From Hydractinia symbiolongicarpus (taxonomy: Eukaryota > Cnidaria > Hydrozoa > Anthoathecata > Hydractiniidae), in the NCBI RefSeq assembly GCF_029227915.1, contig NC_079882.1, positions 21,645,001 through 21,709,000 of the forward strand: a DNA stretch of 64,000 nt, in the 5' to 3' direction. How positions within the stretch are numbered: position 1 is the first letter of the stretch; each line of letters starts with the position of its first letter. The notes beneath the pieces are model-generated. The model saw only the letters and a list, made by a program, of their open reading frames with translations, made no database searches and was not told the origin of the DNA. Below, in pieces: positions 48,170 through 61,372 of the stretch. The position numbers were made by a program, and so were the translations under genes.

Positions 48170-50970
48170 CAGAGAAATAGTTTGTTTTTATTGTTACCCA
48201 TTCCCTATGTTGTATCGTGAATAATGAGACACAAGAAAAAGGTATATATTTGATACTATTGAACCTACAGATTTTGATTTGTCGTTTTCTATGCAGCTAA
48301 AAGAAGTAATACACACTTTTGAATGAATACTGTAAGTGTTTCCAGCACTTTTTTGTACCTAAATGCCACATCAGCAATCGAAAAAACAAGCGCTACTGTT
48401 TATTTAATTAACCAGTTAAATGCGCTATGGCACTGTTTTTAAACCGATTAGATTGATTTTGCAAGAATTTACCTATCAGGTTATTTTAAATCATAATAAA
48501 CTTTTTTAATCGTCATGTGAGGCGAAGAATAACTATATGTGAGAGCTAACAATTTATGCATGTGGAAACTACTGAAAATCTATATAGCTAACAAAAACAG
48601 AAACAAACAACTTTCTTCTTCTGGTATGGAAATCAAAAAAAAAAACTTAACAAAAAGTTTAATATTAGCGCCTATTTGAATTGTCAACATTTGAAAACTT
48701 TTTGCTACATATATAAGAAATTTTGTGGAAATTAGTCATAAAATAAAGAATAGTAAACAGCTAAATAAGAAATGTAGCAGCCTAAAAAATTGACTAGCTA
48801 GCACTTTTAAATTTCTACCACAATTCAACAACAAATTTAATATACAGACTTTACGATAAAAAGTTGCGATATAAGATATTGCAAAATAATATAAACAAAC
48901 ATATTTCAATCAATCACGGGGTGTCAACCCGATTTGCTCAGACTCCAGGCGTCAAATTCAGAAAAAAAGCTAACAGAGATACATCTTAATGTATCTGTTA
49001 AAATTTTTTACTGGTGTCGTTACACCAGTATAGCAAAGCTAAATCCTCCCCTAAGTATTATTCTTAGAATATTCCTAAAATTTCCGAATTTAAGACTTGA
49101 TGATTCTTATAAGAAAAATTCTTACCAGTGTGCAAATGACTCATTAGCGTTATCTTCAAACTATTCAAACCAAGTAGGTTTTTGAATTTTCAGACAATGA
49201 AAACAGTCAATAAAAGTATTAAGCTAATCACTATCACTATCTATTCACTTTAAATTAATGGAAACCAAGTGACTTGAAGCTAATTAAACTTGAACGTGTA
49301 ATTAAAGTTTCGTTCAATGATGGATATCTTCTCACGGTTATGGAAATAAGGTAAGGTTTGTTTTTACTTACTCGTATCAATATTTACTGAGCTAACAAGT
49401 TTATTTCATAACGTTTTAAAATATTGTATGGTGCAAAATTCCGTATATATAGGGTTAAAGTTTTGTTAATTCGAATATTAGCTATTAGGCATTTGTTGTT
49501 TTTGCCTCTCTACCCAGACTCCTGAAATTTTGCGCAATCATATTTTACATGTAAAAAGATAGCGTATTTGCCTCTCCCCTCTTAACTTAGTGACATTAAA
49601 TAGTTTAGCTATAATTTATAAGTATATAAATTTAGGCACTTTTATAGATTTTCCAGCATTATCATTCATTCATTCATTCATTCATTCATTCATTCATTCA
49701 TTCATTCATTCATTCATTCATTCATTTATTCATTCATTCATTCATTCATTCATTCATTCATTCATTCATTATATATCTATTTGATCAAATATAATACCAA
49801 TAATTGTTTTTTGCTGAAAATAAATCTGATATATTACTGTTTCCTACATCCATGTAGATGATGCGTGTCGCTGCTAGCAGTTCAGTAAACAATTTTTGCT
49901 GCTGTTTGCAGCTAACACAATAAATTATGATGCATGAAAAGAAACTTTGTTATGCACACTATCTAAAATTTGTCAAATAATTCTTTTGTTTTGTTTTTTG
50001 TGGCAGTTTATGACACGTCTTTTTTAAAAAAAAAACCTGTTTATTGGAGACTAGAGGCTGCAGCTTCCAATTAATAAGAAACTGTCTGCACTGAATTTTT
50101 TTTTTAACTTTAAAAAGTTAAGAAACTATATATATATTAAAGTAATTTTCTATAAAATCTCTTTTTTTAAGTCTTTGTACATGCGCTTGTGTAATTAAAC
50201 AAGAAACCTTGACGGTTTGAAACACTCGTCGTTTCTGTATATGTGCATGTTCATGAGTATTCTATTACTTATATTTTGCGAAATAGCGACAAAATCGCTA
50301 AATGGACATATAGCTTTACGGCCGTAGTTCAGCGGGCGCGGGTTCAACTACCAAGTGAAAAGTTTTGTTCATCGGACGGACGATCATATATATTGCGCAA
50401 TATCCTCAGATTGCTCAGAGCGCGCGTTCATATACCCATGAACCGGCTTCGCAGCTGTGCGGTTCGTTAAGCACGGTCTCACGTCTCCGTAACACGTGAC
50501 TATCCACACATCACTGTCCACTGTCTCACACTACGTTTCCCCGAGGCGACTATCCATACATCACCGCTGTCTTCGCGCTACACTTTCCTAAGGCTGAGAA
50601 CGTTTCAATGCGTTGTTTTCACGACACATCGTGATCGAGATTTTCGAAAGAAAAATCATTTGAGAAATTTCAAAACAAAATGCGCATACCCGAAACTTTC
50701 TCACACCAATGTGTCATGGATTAGGCAATAGAAATAATTAAGCGAGTAACTTATTGCATCAACCAATCACAAGACTTGAAAACTTATCCGCGTAGAGAGA
50801 TTTACCCATGGTTTCACAAATCGATTATAAATTTCATGATTAGTACGCAAATAATTTTGAGTCATAAATATTGTTTCGAATAATGCATTAATACATAAAA
50901 AATTAATACAAACATTGTTCCGCTGACGTTTTCACGAAGTAGCAACCTGCTCCACAAGATTGTTCTATAA
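48170..50970. other. No gene recognised; tetranucleotide repeat inside
   Basis: AT-rich. GC content rises locally around 50320-50640 with motifs such as CGCGGGTTCAACTACC, but neither a tRNA nor a gene can be supported there. Confidence 0.35.
49663..49770. repeat. (CATT)n microsatellite, about 27 units
   Basis: Tandem CATT/TTCA for about 108 bp, broken by a single TTTATT variant. The Phe-Ile-His-Ser frame across it is an artefact. Confidence 0.95.
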
Positions 50971-50974
50971 CATT

Positions 50975-51158
50975 CTGCATGTCAATCGTATATGTCCCAG
51001 CATAGAACGTAATGCGTTTTCTTTCCATTATAAGATTAGGCAAGTCTGCATGTGAATCGTATATGTCCCAGCATGGAACGTAATGCGTTCTTTTTCATTA
51101 TAAGATTAGGCATGTCGCCATGTGCATCGTATATGCCCCAGCATAGAACGTAATGCGA
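50975..51158 (+). repeat. Three tandem 71-bp units upstream of a TATA promoter
   Basis: Units start at about 50975, 51046 and 51116. Each contains a CATGTxAATCGTATATGTCC or close variant, CCAGCATAGAACGTAATGCG (unit 2 has CATGG), and, between units, CATTATAAGATTAGGCA. They end 48 bp before a TATA box, an arrangement typical of upstream activating repeats. Confidence 0.75.
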
Positions 51159-51206
51159 TTTCTAGATTGCCTGATGGATTAATGCTCACGTGGTGGTTCA
51201 GACGAA

Positions 51207-51242
51207 TATAAAGGCTGCATACGATCTGTGTAGTCTTCAGTT
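51207..51242 (+). promoter_or_regulatory. TATA box and initiator, candidate Pol II promoter
   Basis: TATAAAGG at 51207-51214 and TCAGTT at 51237-51242, with the A (51239) 32 bases after the first T of the TATA box. That is the usual TATA-to-Inr spacing. Downstream, the first ATG (51268) gives only eight codons, and no exon or donor is obvious. It could drive a non-coding RNA, an unrecognised gene, or be a transposon promoter. Confidence 0.45.
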
Positions 51243-51269
51243 GCACTCGCGTTACTGTTGTAGCAAATG

Positions 51270-53570
51270 ACAAGCATTAGAGAAAAGCTATGAATGAGAA
51301 CAAACAATTTTCAAAACAAGAAAAAGTATCGTTTCAGCAGTTTATAGGTTTAAATAACAACAAAATACTTTTGAGGTTCATTATTGCAAAACAATGAAAA
51401 AAAATGAAGCTTATCTTAGTGTAAATATGAACTAAATATTTTCTAGCCAAGATAGGGTCATTCGTCGGAAACACGAAATAATTGATATGGCTTACCAAAA
51501 TATGACGACTTGGACATCAAATAGTTGTGAGGTCATTGGTGTGATACACTTGTGCTGATGATTGCAATTACTTTCAATCGAATGAGGTTGAACAGTTTTA
51601 GGTGTGATACAGCACACCAACATTCTTTGAAAAACCTAATCCAAAATAACAGAACATGAGAAGAAGTTCATAATGTAGACAACGATCAATATTGATGTTG
51701 GTAACTCATAACATGCCAAGGGTCTGTTGAAATTTGACTGCTTAAAATTAGCATCACCATGTTCTAAGATGTTATCTAAATCAAATGACTAAATCAAATG
51801 ATATTTACAAAGAAATTCTTTTGAGTTGGGACCAACATATAGCTAGAAGAGCATTGCACATACACTGAATACCAGCAGTTTCACCAAGCTTTTTGTCGCC
51901 TTGATTAAATGACCCATTAACTGATTTAATATGGTAAGCCGGACCTGGATTAGATTCAGTATCCCCGCACATAATAATAGAAGTTTGTGCAAGAAAGAAG
52001 ATATCGTAAAAACATGGCAGAAAAACATAATTAGCTAGTTACATGAAATAAAATAATACACTAAGTCAATGGAATGATGAATAATATTCAGTACGACGTA
52101 CCTTGGTACCTAAAGCAGCTTCCCCAGGTATTGAAAGTCTTTTTCGATCTAGCAGTTTTAAATTTCAGTGAGTGAAGGCAGACTTTGCAGAACAACAACA
52201 CACTAGGCACACTTTGTACAACAACAGTAGGTCAGTAAGTCTAGCAAGATAGCAGATTGCATGAAAGCAAGATAGATATTCCAGCGATACTTCATTTATA
52301 TTCCGCTACTATTTTTTAAAAGAATTTCGTAGAAATGTGAAAACACAGCTAAGAGTGCTTCGATTCTCAGCGGGCAGTGCGCATGCTTCGACTTCAGCGG
52401 TAGCGATGCATAAACGACTGGTCTGTGGTCTGCAAAATACGGGTTAAGACACACACAACATGATAAGAAGCGGGAAATGGGGTCGCGGAAAAAAAGAAGA
52501 ATTATGGCGCGGGGGAGCGGGTAAGTTACGATATTCGGTCAGATCGCATGTCACTTTTGGTCGCACAAGCCGAAACCAATACACTCCTCTCCTCCGGGAC
52601 GAGTGTAATAACGTGCAGAGAAAAGTCGTTAGCAAGTTTATTCGATATTTACATATATATAAGTTTAAGGAAAAAAAATAAGAAAGTTTAAGTACTAAAA
52701 TTGCCAAAAAATTAATAAAAATGCCAGTAACAGATCCTAACATTGGGTTCTTTCAAATAAAAATACTTGTATTACAAAATCTATGCCTTCTTACTAATTG
52801 CTTATTGTGGCTGGCTTCAGGTTGGTAAAGATTACACAAGAAGAAGTAATAAAGATGACATAGGATAAAATGCACATATACCAGACTAAATAGAAAATTT
52901 GAGAGAAAAGTATAAAATAGCTTTCGCTATCTTCGCTGTCTGTCTATTGCTACCTAGTGACACTGACTACGTTAGCGCTCTATACGTCAATTATAGTCAA
53001 AATAAAAAAAAATAATTTGTCTAAAGAACGTTTACATTATCAAATTTTGTCTGACAGATTTTGTCTGAAGATTTTTCTGATTAATTACTCATATCAGATT
53101 ATTGCGTTTACATTTGTATCAGATATCGAAGTTTTTTCTTTTTCTTTTCAACATGGTTTCTTTACGCCAGAAGGCTGCTGCTGCCGCAATCGTAATAGCT
53201 GTTTTACTGAAAACAGATATCTAATTAAATCATAGAAGATCAGAATTTGTGTCACCTTTCAGCAAAGCTAGAAGCTGTGTGTTCCATAACTAATTAATCT
53301 CACATGATCTATAGGAAATAGCAATAAGAGAAAAGACACATTTGGGATGTTTAGAACAACAAACTTCTAGCTATTATTTTACTTAGCGTACTAATTTTAG
53401 TACTAGTTACTTAAAGTGCTTTTTTCGAAAATCTCTCGTAACGGTAAATTTAAATTAACATACAATAAAATCTTAAAATCACTTCATTTTATCACTTGAT
53501 TTGTTTTAGACAATTAAAAACGTAAACAAAACTTTTAAAAATACGGAACATTTTGGTAGGGAATGTTTTA
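51270..53570. other. No gene recognised
   Basis: Downstream of the candidate promoter. Short open frames at 52444-52743 (minus) and 52957-53235 (plus) have no recognised domain. Confidence 0.35.
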
Positions 53571-53575
53571 TAGTA

Positions 53576-54285
53576 CAGTGGACTCTCTATAACTCGAACA
53601 GCCACGGGGAATCGGAAACCGTTCGAGTTATAGAGAGGTTCGGGTAATAAAGAGTTTGGAGTTTTTCCAAGTTTTTGTATGAATTGTGTATAAATGGCCA
53701 ATTTAGCGTAATTTTTCTCCCTAATATGGGAAGGGGGCGAAATCTTTCTTTGTACAGGATAATATCTAGACCTTGTGTAGGCTAAGAACGGAATGAAAAT
53801 ATAAAAATACAAAATATTTTATCCCAAAGAATCGTGTTACGTTTTGTTTGAATGACATTCGAATCATTTAAGATTCCTCACACATGCAGATATGAAACAT
53901 TCGAATCAGTTAAGACTCTATTTATGTTTACAGAGTCAAAACAATGCAAAAAAACTGCTTGTGTCATATAAAGTTCTAGATACATGTTGCCACGTTCAAG
54001 TTATAGAGAGGAGATTCCCAAAGAGACCAAAAACACATTCGAGTTAAGAAGAGATTCCAGTTGAAGGGATTCGAGTAATAATAGAGAGTTTTTCTATGAG
54101 AGTTTATTAGGAAATACCCACCGTGCTAACGAAATCGTTCGAGTTAAGGAGAGATTCGAGTTAAAGGGATTCGAGTAATAATAGAGAGTTTTTCTATGAG
54201 AGTTTATTAGGAAATTCCCAACATGCCAGCGAAATCGTTCGAGTTAAGGAGTGTTATAGGGGTTCGAGTTATAGAGAGTCCACTG
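53576..54285. mobile_element. Tigger/pogo-type MITE, 710 bp
   Basis: The ends are perfect inverted repeats starting CAGTGGACTCTCTATAACTC, flanked on both sides by TA (53574-53575 and 54286-54287). CAGT-starting TIRs with a TA target are typical of the pogo/Tigger branch of Tc1/mariner. Inside, TTCGAGTTA-type subterminal motifs recur in both arms, and a 100-bp unit is tandemly duplicated at 54038-54137 and 54138-54237. No transposase is present. Confidence 0.85.
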
Positions 54286-54289
54286 TAGT

Positions 54290-57180
54290 AGTTATCGCAC
54301 AGTGCCGAGAAAAATATTGGAGATATTTAGGCGAATGAGTTATACCAGAACTAAAAAACGAAAAAAAGATCTGTTTTGAAAACAAGTGCGATAACTAGTT
54401 TATCATGTAAACCTAGCATAAATCACTGTAATCGAACAATCGAATTAAACACAAAACTCCTTCAGCGCGCTATATATATAACCTCGCCTAAAGTCACAGT
54501 TAAATTATAAATCTATACGGTGGAGAACACTTCTCTTTAATGACTATGTCAAAACTAAAGAATGGTTAAAGTGTGAATATTTATGATTGATAGTTAGTTT
54601 GTTTCCTAAAAATAAGAGGAGAAAATTATGGAACATATTTACCGACAAGTTCTCGTTTTTGAAGAAAACAATAAATTTACTCAGCGAGTTATTGATCAAT
54701 CAGGACAAAAATATCAGCTCTTTGGACGCTATTTCAGCCAATCAGAGATAAAAGTATCAGTTTTTTGCACTTTAGAGTCAAAAAATAGTATAATTGCACT
54801 CGTTTCCCGGTAGAAAACAAAATTATAGCATATATTTTGTGTAGATTGGCTATTCACGGTACGAAAAATACTCCATATGATAAGCGCGGATACAAAACAT
54901 TGTAAAAAAATACAATCGACTTTGCCGGTCACAGACGGAGAGACATAGTTTCTGTATATAAGAGATACCTTACTCTAGGAAATTAACGAGGGACTAGGGC
55001 ATTAAGGAGAATTTTCGAAACAAAAGAGGCTTTGCGAATATCTTTCTCAACGACAAGTCTGCGAGAATTGTCGTTGAGGTTTATGTGTGTAGCTAAATTA
55101 ACCCTATTCCGCCTATTTCCTGTTTCCTATTTCCTATTTCCGCCTTTCCCCTCTTTCGTTTTTTCAAATAATACTCTTTTGCTATACCGCATGGTTATGA
55201 CTTACTGATTTTTTATCAGTATTAATTAGGCATATGTATGCCATACTTTTAGGTTCCATACCTCTCAGAGTCTAAGATATTGGTCAATACTCGCGATTAT
55301 CCCTTATATCTCTTACATTAATACGAAAAGTTCTTTGTGACTAAAAATACAGCATCAGGCAAAAAAAGGATTTTTTTAAAGGAGATGTTTCTTTTCTCCT
55401 AAAGAATACGCAATTTCGAAAAAAAAGACTTAAAACTTAAGACTGAAAAAATGTTTTTAACTGTAAACAGGTATGTTTACATTGTGTGAAAATATAATGT
55501 TAATTCGTTAAGTGTTTTTATAAATACATATATACTAGAGAAATCTGTATCTTTTTTCCAGTTTGCACCATTTTTAGTTGCGTAAGGGCAACTAATGCTG
55601 TGGAAAACTGAGGTCAACATCCAACTCAAATGCTTAAATATAACAATAACATAAGGAAAAAACAACAGTCTATATATTTTCTTGCACTGCCCACATGATC
55701 TGTATCAGGCACACTGAGAAAGGCGATCGCTAGTTTTTTACATAGGAAAAATTTTATATACGCGGCTAAGATTTTGCTAAAAATAATAAGCCCTATTGTC
55801 AGAAATAACAGTATAAGTAACATCCCGCGTTCAATAATATTTTATTCAGTTAGTATATAGGGTTCAAAAGTAAAATCAAATCCGTGTACCTAGAACGAGT
55901 TATAGCTACAACGAACTCACGGTCGATGAATAGAAAGTTTAATAATTTGTTTTTCGTCTTTGTCTTACTTATTTTAAAGATCTACTTTGCTATCCATTAA
56001 AACTACGTTGGGAAAACGAGTTTGTCACGTGCCCTTATCAAATGGATAGCATTTGCCAATGTTTAAAACATTATGACACTTCGTCCCCGAGCCATTTTTT
56101 TTAATCCGTGTACAGTGTCTTGAATCTTAACGTTTACAAATCATTATATATAACATTATATTGATACATAGACCTCAAAGGCATATATGTAAGGAAATGG
56201 CGGATTTGTAACAACGCGAAGGTTTAGCTAATTTCTTAGGTAGCGAAAAATTTTTGCTCAAGGTTAGTGGTGGTAGTACATCACTATATATAACATTATA
56301 TTGATACATAGACCTTCTTAGTAATGCAATATCCATCATAAATGTTTGTTATTTTAAAGAAAGTATATTGAAAATACCTGCCTTTAGTGACCACCTTAGG
56401 ATAGTAATTAATTTAAAGAATCATTTCATTGACTATCTAATGTGGTCAAAATGACTACCACGAGGCGACTTATTTTTTCTCAGCGTGCAGTGAGTAACAA
56501 TAACTACATCTTAAACATCATATGTCGTATTTCAGTAATGCATACCTCGACCTAGTCGGAATGGCTCATTTAAATTTCTCAGTGCATCGTCTTCAAGTAC
56601 TAATAAAAATTTCCTTTAGTTAAGCTAGACAATAATCTCTAAATTCGTCTATTACTTATTAAAACATTGAAATCAATGCGTTTTGCTAATCTGTCGCTGT
56701 GATAACCAGGTTCAATGATATGATTTGAATAACTGCCATTTACTGACATTTAAAAGCCACTTCGTACTCTTTTTTTTTTCTTTGTGTGATCAGTAAAAGT
56801 TAAAATAAGTAATTTCGACACCGCGGATTTCTTCTTTTTTTTCGGAATCGCAGTGTTTGACAAGAAATTCCAGTGTTGTTCGAGAAGTTCGTAGTATTAA
56901 ATGAGAAAAATTAGTATATTATTGCTGCATGATGTCTATGAAGTACGCGATAGGATTTTAAAAGAACTTGTACATGGACACATTGTAGGCAACGTTAGAT
57001 GCAAATTAATTTTCAATTTATTTATGTAACTTATTTAATTATAAATTTACTATAACAGTTATGAAAACGAAAAACTTCCTCAATTTAAAATATCAGGATT
57101 ATATCTTTTGTGATGAAAAGCGCAATTAACTTAACAGTCTCAATTTCAATTTTAGGAAAAAATTACGACTGAAGGAAAAT
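54290..57180. other. No gene recognised; small direct repeat and pyrimidine tract
   Basis: A TTTCCTA-type pyrimidine-rich tract lies at about 55105-55160. A 30-bp direct repeat (TATATAACATTATATTGATA then CATAGACCT) occurs at about 56145 and 56285. Nothing else is supported. Confidence 0.4.
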
Positions 57181-57187
57181 TCATACG

Positions 57188-58744
57188 ATGACTCCTATCA
57201 TTTGCAAGCTTTTTTTCTATTGGAATTATCTTGTGCCTGTAATAAGTGGTAAGTGAGGATGAAGTGTGTAATTCATATTATTTTCTTTATATTTATATGC
57301 ACAGCAAAGCATAATTCAAAAGCTGGTGCTGAACTGATATTTTGTTTCTGAAAAAAAAAAATACTAAGTTTAGAATATTTCTTTTATAACGCTAGTATTG
57401 CCTGGGTATAGTGGGCGAGTGTAGTACCGGGGGTTGTAAGTCAAATAACTTTGTGAAAATGATGGCTGGCACATAAAGATTAAAGATCATGCCTTAAATG
57501 ATGACGTCAACAAAGTCAGTCAACAATAATTTCTGCTGACGTCAAGATAATTTGTTAAATTTCCAGTTTTGTGTTTTCAAATCACTTTGGCGATGTTTCC
57601 TTAAAAATTTGCAAATCAAGTATTATTTTGAGACTTTGAGTGATGCTTATTATTAATTTATTAATACGCCGATTGGACAAAAAGTCCTAAAAACTGTTAC
57701 GTCTTCGTAACCAGACGTAGCGTACATTTTACGCATTTATGCTTTTTTACCCTTTTGGATCAAGATAGATAGCGTTTTTGTGGGATTGATGCCCTATGCA
57801 TCAATTCAACAAAAACGAAGAAAAATGGAGAAAAAAAAATTCGTAGGGCGTATTTTGGAGTAACTCACGAAAAACATCAACGCGTAAATCGAAAATTACT
57901 TCATTTGCGAAAAAAAATCTATTGTGAAAAGCGACAATTTTCTTTTTTGTTATTTTATTATGAGTAATCAAAAGTCTGTTTCAAGAAATCAGGATACCCG
58001 AAAAACTTGTAGTAAAGAAGAATGAAAACACTAAATGTTAATCACCAACTGTGATATTTCTCCGTTCTTTGATTTTTTGTGGTGAAAAATTGCATGTTAA
58101 AAATTGCATGTTAAAAATACATCTGGCTTCGCGTGACAAAACTTTAACTTCTTGCTGATTTAAAATTTCCGAAATGATAAATTTTTGCGATAATGACCAA
58201 GAAAAGGCAACATTAAAGAATAGCATCTTTAATAGATCAAAAAAACAATACAATGCAAGATAGAGCTTTTTGAAATCGATGTGGCATACGACTTGGATTA
58301 TTTCCAATATTTTAGGAGTTTAAAATTCCATAATGTAAAAAATTCAGCTACAAAAAGTTTCAGGGTTATTGCGTTAACTTTTCCAATGTTATTAACAAAT
58401 TAAATAATGCCCGGTACTGCATTTATGAATTCAGGCACTTGCAATTTTTCAGAATCTAAAATTTGCATCTGTTACGATATATCGTTTGACTTAAAGTAGA
58501 GATAATTGTCAATTATACTTTCCAAGCTTTCCAAGCTTACATAACGAAATAATGTATATATTAAATAGCATGTACAGATCGCACACCTCTTGGAATGGCA
58601 AATGGATTGATTACTTCCGATCAAATATCAAGTAGCTCAATGTATCCAAATTATCTACCATCTCGTGGAAGACTTTATTCTTCAAGTGTATGGTGTGGTC
58701 AAGAAGGAACAGCTGTAGGAAGTTACAAATCAGATTGGTTCCAG
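57188..58744 (+). CDS. 5' part of a discoidin (F5/8 type C) domain protein, two exons visible
   Basis: Exon 1, 57188-57248, starts at ATG and encodes a hydrophobic leader (MTPIICKLFFYWNYLVPVIS), ending in phase 1 at a GTAAGT donor. Exon 2, 58578-58744, follows a TGTACAG acceptor in matching phase and ends in phase 0 at GTACTG. Exon 2 encodes the first half of a discoidin domain: TPLGMANGLITSDQISSSS, then GRLYSSSVWC and SDWFQ, matching the family pattern PLGM-x-I-x-x-x-Q-I-x-ASS...RL...W...W-x-Q. Discoidin domains bind carbohydrates, lipids or collagen on cell surfaces. The leader is a plausible signal peptide, so the product is probably secreted or a receptor. The next exon, expected to begin near VDLG, was not found in the remaining 5 kb, so the gene may have a long intron or continue beyond the window. 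The usual first cysteine of the domain is not seen. Confidence 0.65.
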
Positions 58745-61360
58745 GTACTGTCAAGAAATCAAAGTTAACTTTTTCTGATTGGACATAAAGTTTCTAATTT
58801 CAAAATAGGGATTAGGAAAAATCGAGTTACTTTATGTTGTCATTTTCAGCAGGTCCGGTGCATTTGCAGAGCTTTGTTGTTGTTGTTTCTTTTCTGAAAA
58901 AAATATTATATGCCATACATGTATGCTATTGCGGTGATTTGAATGCCACTTTAGCAATGGAATAGTCATTTCAAGGATAAACAAATGTCACTAAATCCCC
59001 TTTGTTGTTAGTTGACAGCGTTTATCACAATGAATCTTCTTTGCTGTGAAGAGTAAGATGCCAAGAGGTCTATTTACAAAAATTTTTAACCGCATATTTT
59101 AAACAAAAAGTTGTCTTTGCAAAGAGTTATTTTATTAATTCCAGTTTTTTGATAACAGTACGCGATATAAACACGATTTTTTGTATATCATTCCATTTTG
59201 TATCAATTCTAAATACGTATCTTTCAGGCAGTTGTTTCTTAAACGCCTGAGTTTTTTTTCATTCCACTTAGTAGTACTTTCAATTTTTACCTATTGTCCA
59301 AGGAAGGTTTTTTTCTATGATTTTTGTTGTCAATCCTGCGTCATTAACCAGGATTACTTTTTACTGTAAGATTACTGTTCCCACATTGACCGAGCAAAGC
59401 ACTGGAAAGAAAATTTAATTTTCTTTCGTATTGGCCTACATTATGATATTAAAAGTTGAGTGGTCTCGATTTACTGTAAGTGGATTTTATGTTAGTATTT
59501 GGGCTTTGCTTTGATGCAGTAGTGTTTCTCGACTTCTTCCCGTATTCACTTTGCATCTAGATTTTCATCTTCATTTTTATAGCAATCTCACCTCGACGTT
59601 AAGGTTCCATATTACTGTTCATTTCACCTTTTAGAAAATTAGCACTTATCTGTTCAGTCATTGACATTAAAAATATAAATATGTTTATGTCATGAACAAC
59701 CGAGTGTATTCTAGGGTGCGCTATACAGCAATCATAGACGGCATGGATTGAAATCATTTTGGCTTTTCATTTGTTGAGGAGATATTATATAGCTGAAATT
59801 AACCAATCAGACCTTTTACATGCCTGGATAAAAACGATAGAATGATTAACCCTTATTATGCCAGAGTATAGTTATTTACCCCATGTTGCCCCCACCCCCT
59901 CCCTTTGGCATAAATACGTTTGTCTCGAACCATATTACCCTGTTTCAAAATATTTGCTTTTTGAACGGCGAAAAACCACATTACTGAAAGTTGATTTAAA
60001 ATACTATTGATATAAGTATTTCTATCCATTGCCTTGCTGTTTAACCGGACTTTCGGTCTATGATCACAGTCTATAATAGGATCATTCTTCCAGCTATGGT
60101 CTGAAAATTTATTTTTTGTCTGTACCTGCGTCCGTGTTGTGCTCCTGTACACATTGTTTCACAATTCGTTTCCTGTTATCGACAGAATTTGATTATTCAA
60201 ACATAATCCGTCTCGTACATAATAAAACAGGGAGTTTCGCGAAACCAGCGAACAACTAATGTTTCACGGAACCATCGAACCATCAGTCTACACAGTACGC
60301 TTGCTTTCGCGGATATTAATTTTCACGGATGATAGTTTGCAAAAATATTCGCGAGTAATAATTTTTACGATTGACTTAGAACTTATAAATGAATTACTAA
60401 TTTTTGGGAATAGTATCCTGAAGGACATTTTTCTTAATTATTATTTAATTGTTATTCAGAAAATTTCAAATAATTCATTGAAATTCACTGGTAGAAGCCG
60501 GAGTCTGTATATAGTGATCAAAAGAAAGTTTTTGGAAATATTTAATATAACTTCGATACAAATTGTTTCCAATAAATCACGTTCTAGATCTCTCTTTCTT
60601 CCCATTTAAGTCCCTCCAAGATGTAAACAGTAACACTACCTTCAGTGCCATTTTTGTGAGCTTTAGATATAAATTCGTAGAACGGACTTTCGAATATTTA
60701 TTTTTTATCATTTTGTGTTATGTGTGTCTCAGAGAGACTTTATGGTGTCGATACCTTTAAGTTTATCTAAAGTAGTACAAAAACTTCCAACGTTTTTAAA
60801 AAGTTCTCTTATCTTCTAGTGTACTATTCTCAATCCTTTCGCCTTTGCTCCACATTATCACTAAGCAGTAACAATATTTGCAAACTAACTAGTGGTTCTG
60901 AATATATAAACAAATCTTAGTAGTGTCTCACCACCCTCAATACCCTCGATCTCCACAACTCCAGTAAACGAGTAACAAACACTGTTATTGTTCCTTATTG
61001 GTCCTTTGATGGAAAAAATCAGTAAAATTTTTAGCAGAACTCTCAGCATGACCACACGGGAAGCTGCCATCCTAGAATATCGAGAAGATGTGATTTTCTG
61101 AAATTGTTATGTTAATTCTTCATGCGTAAGTAGTGTACGTTGTTATAATCTTCTGTTTATGATGACTCTGGTATATTAGCATTAGCAAGTCCATGTACAT
61201 ATTTCGAGAATATTTTAAATCAACTCGTACAAAGATAAAAAAGGTAATTTCAAGATCATAGGAGATATGTATTACTTCTATTTGACGAAATGAACATCCC
61301 GAAAGATTTTATGGGATGCACATGCGGGTGAACTTATATGTTTTGTTGACCTAGGAGATA
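58745..61360. other. No exon firmly recognised; possible intron of the discoidin gene
   Basis: Open frames here (59856-60152 minus, 60259-60609 plus, 60885-61070 minus) lack known domains. The last starts MAASRVVMLRVLLKILLIFS, a signal-peptide-like leader, and could be a first exon ending at a GTGAGA donor near 60930. Subterminal-type CGCGGATATTAATTTTCACG motifs at 60235-60360 relate to the element at 30432-31040. Confidence 0.3.
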
Positions 61361-61372
61361 TACATATCAACT

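Noticed and set aside
49590-49784. Phe-Ile-His-Ser repeat frame
   Set aside because: Product of the (CATT)n microsatellite.
50310-50470. Possible tRNA gene (GTAGTTCAGCGGG and GGGTTCAACTACC)
   Set aside because: The two box-like motifs are too close together, with no cloverleaf or anticodon stem.
53130-53225. Short frame MVSLRQKAAAAAIVIAVLL, reminiscent of Harbinger nuclease N-termini
   Set aside because: Stops after 24 codons, and no further Harbinger motif or TIR was found nearby.
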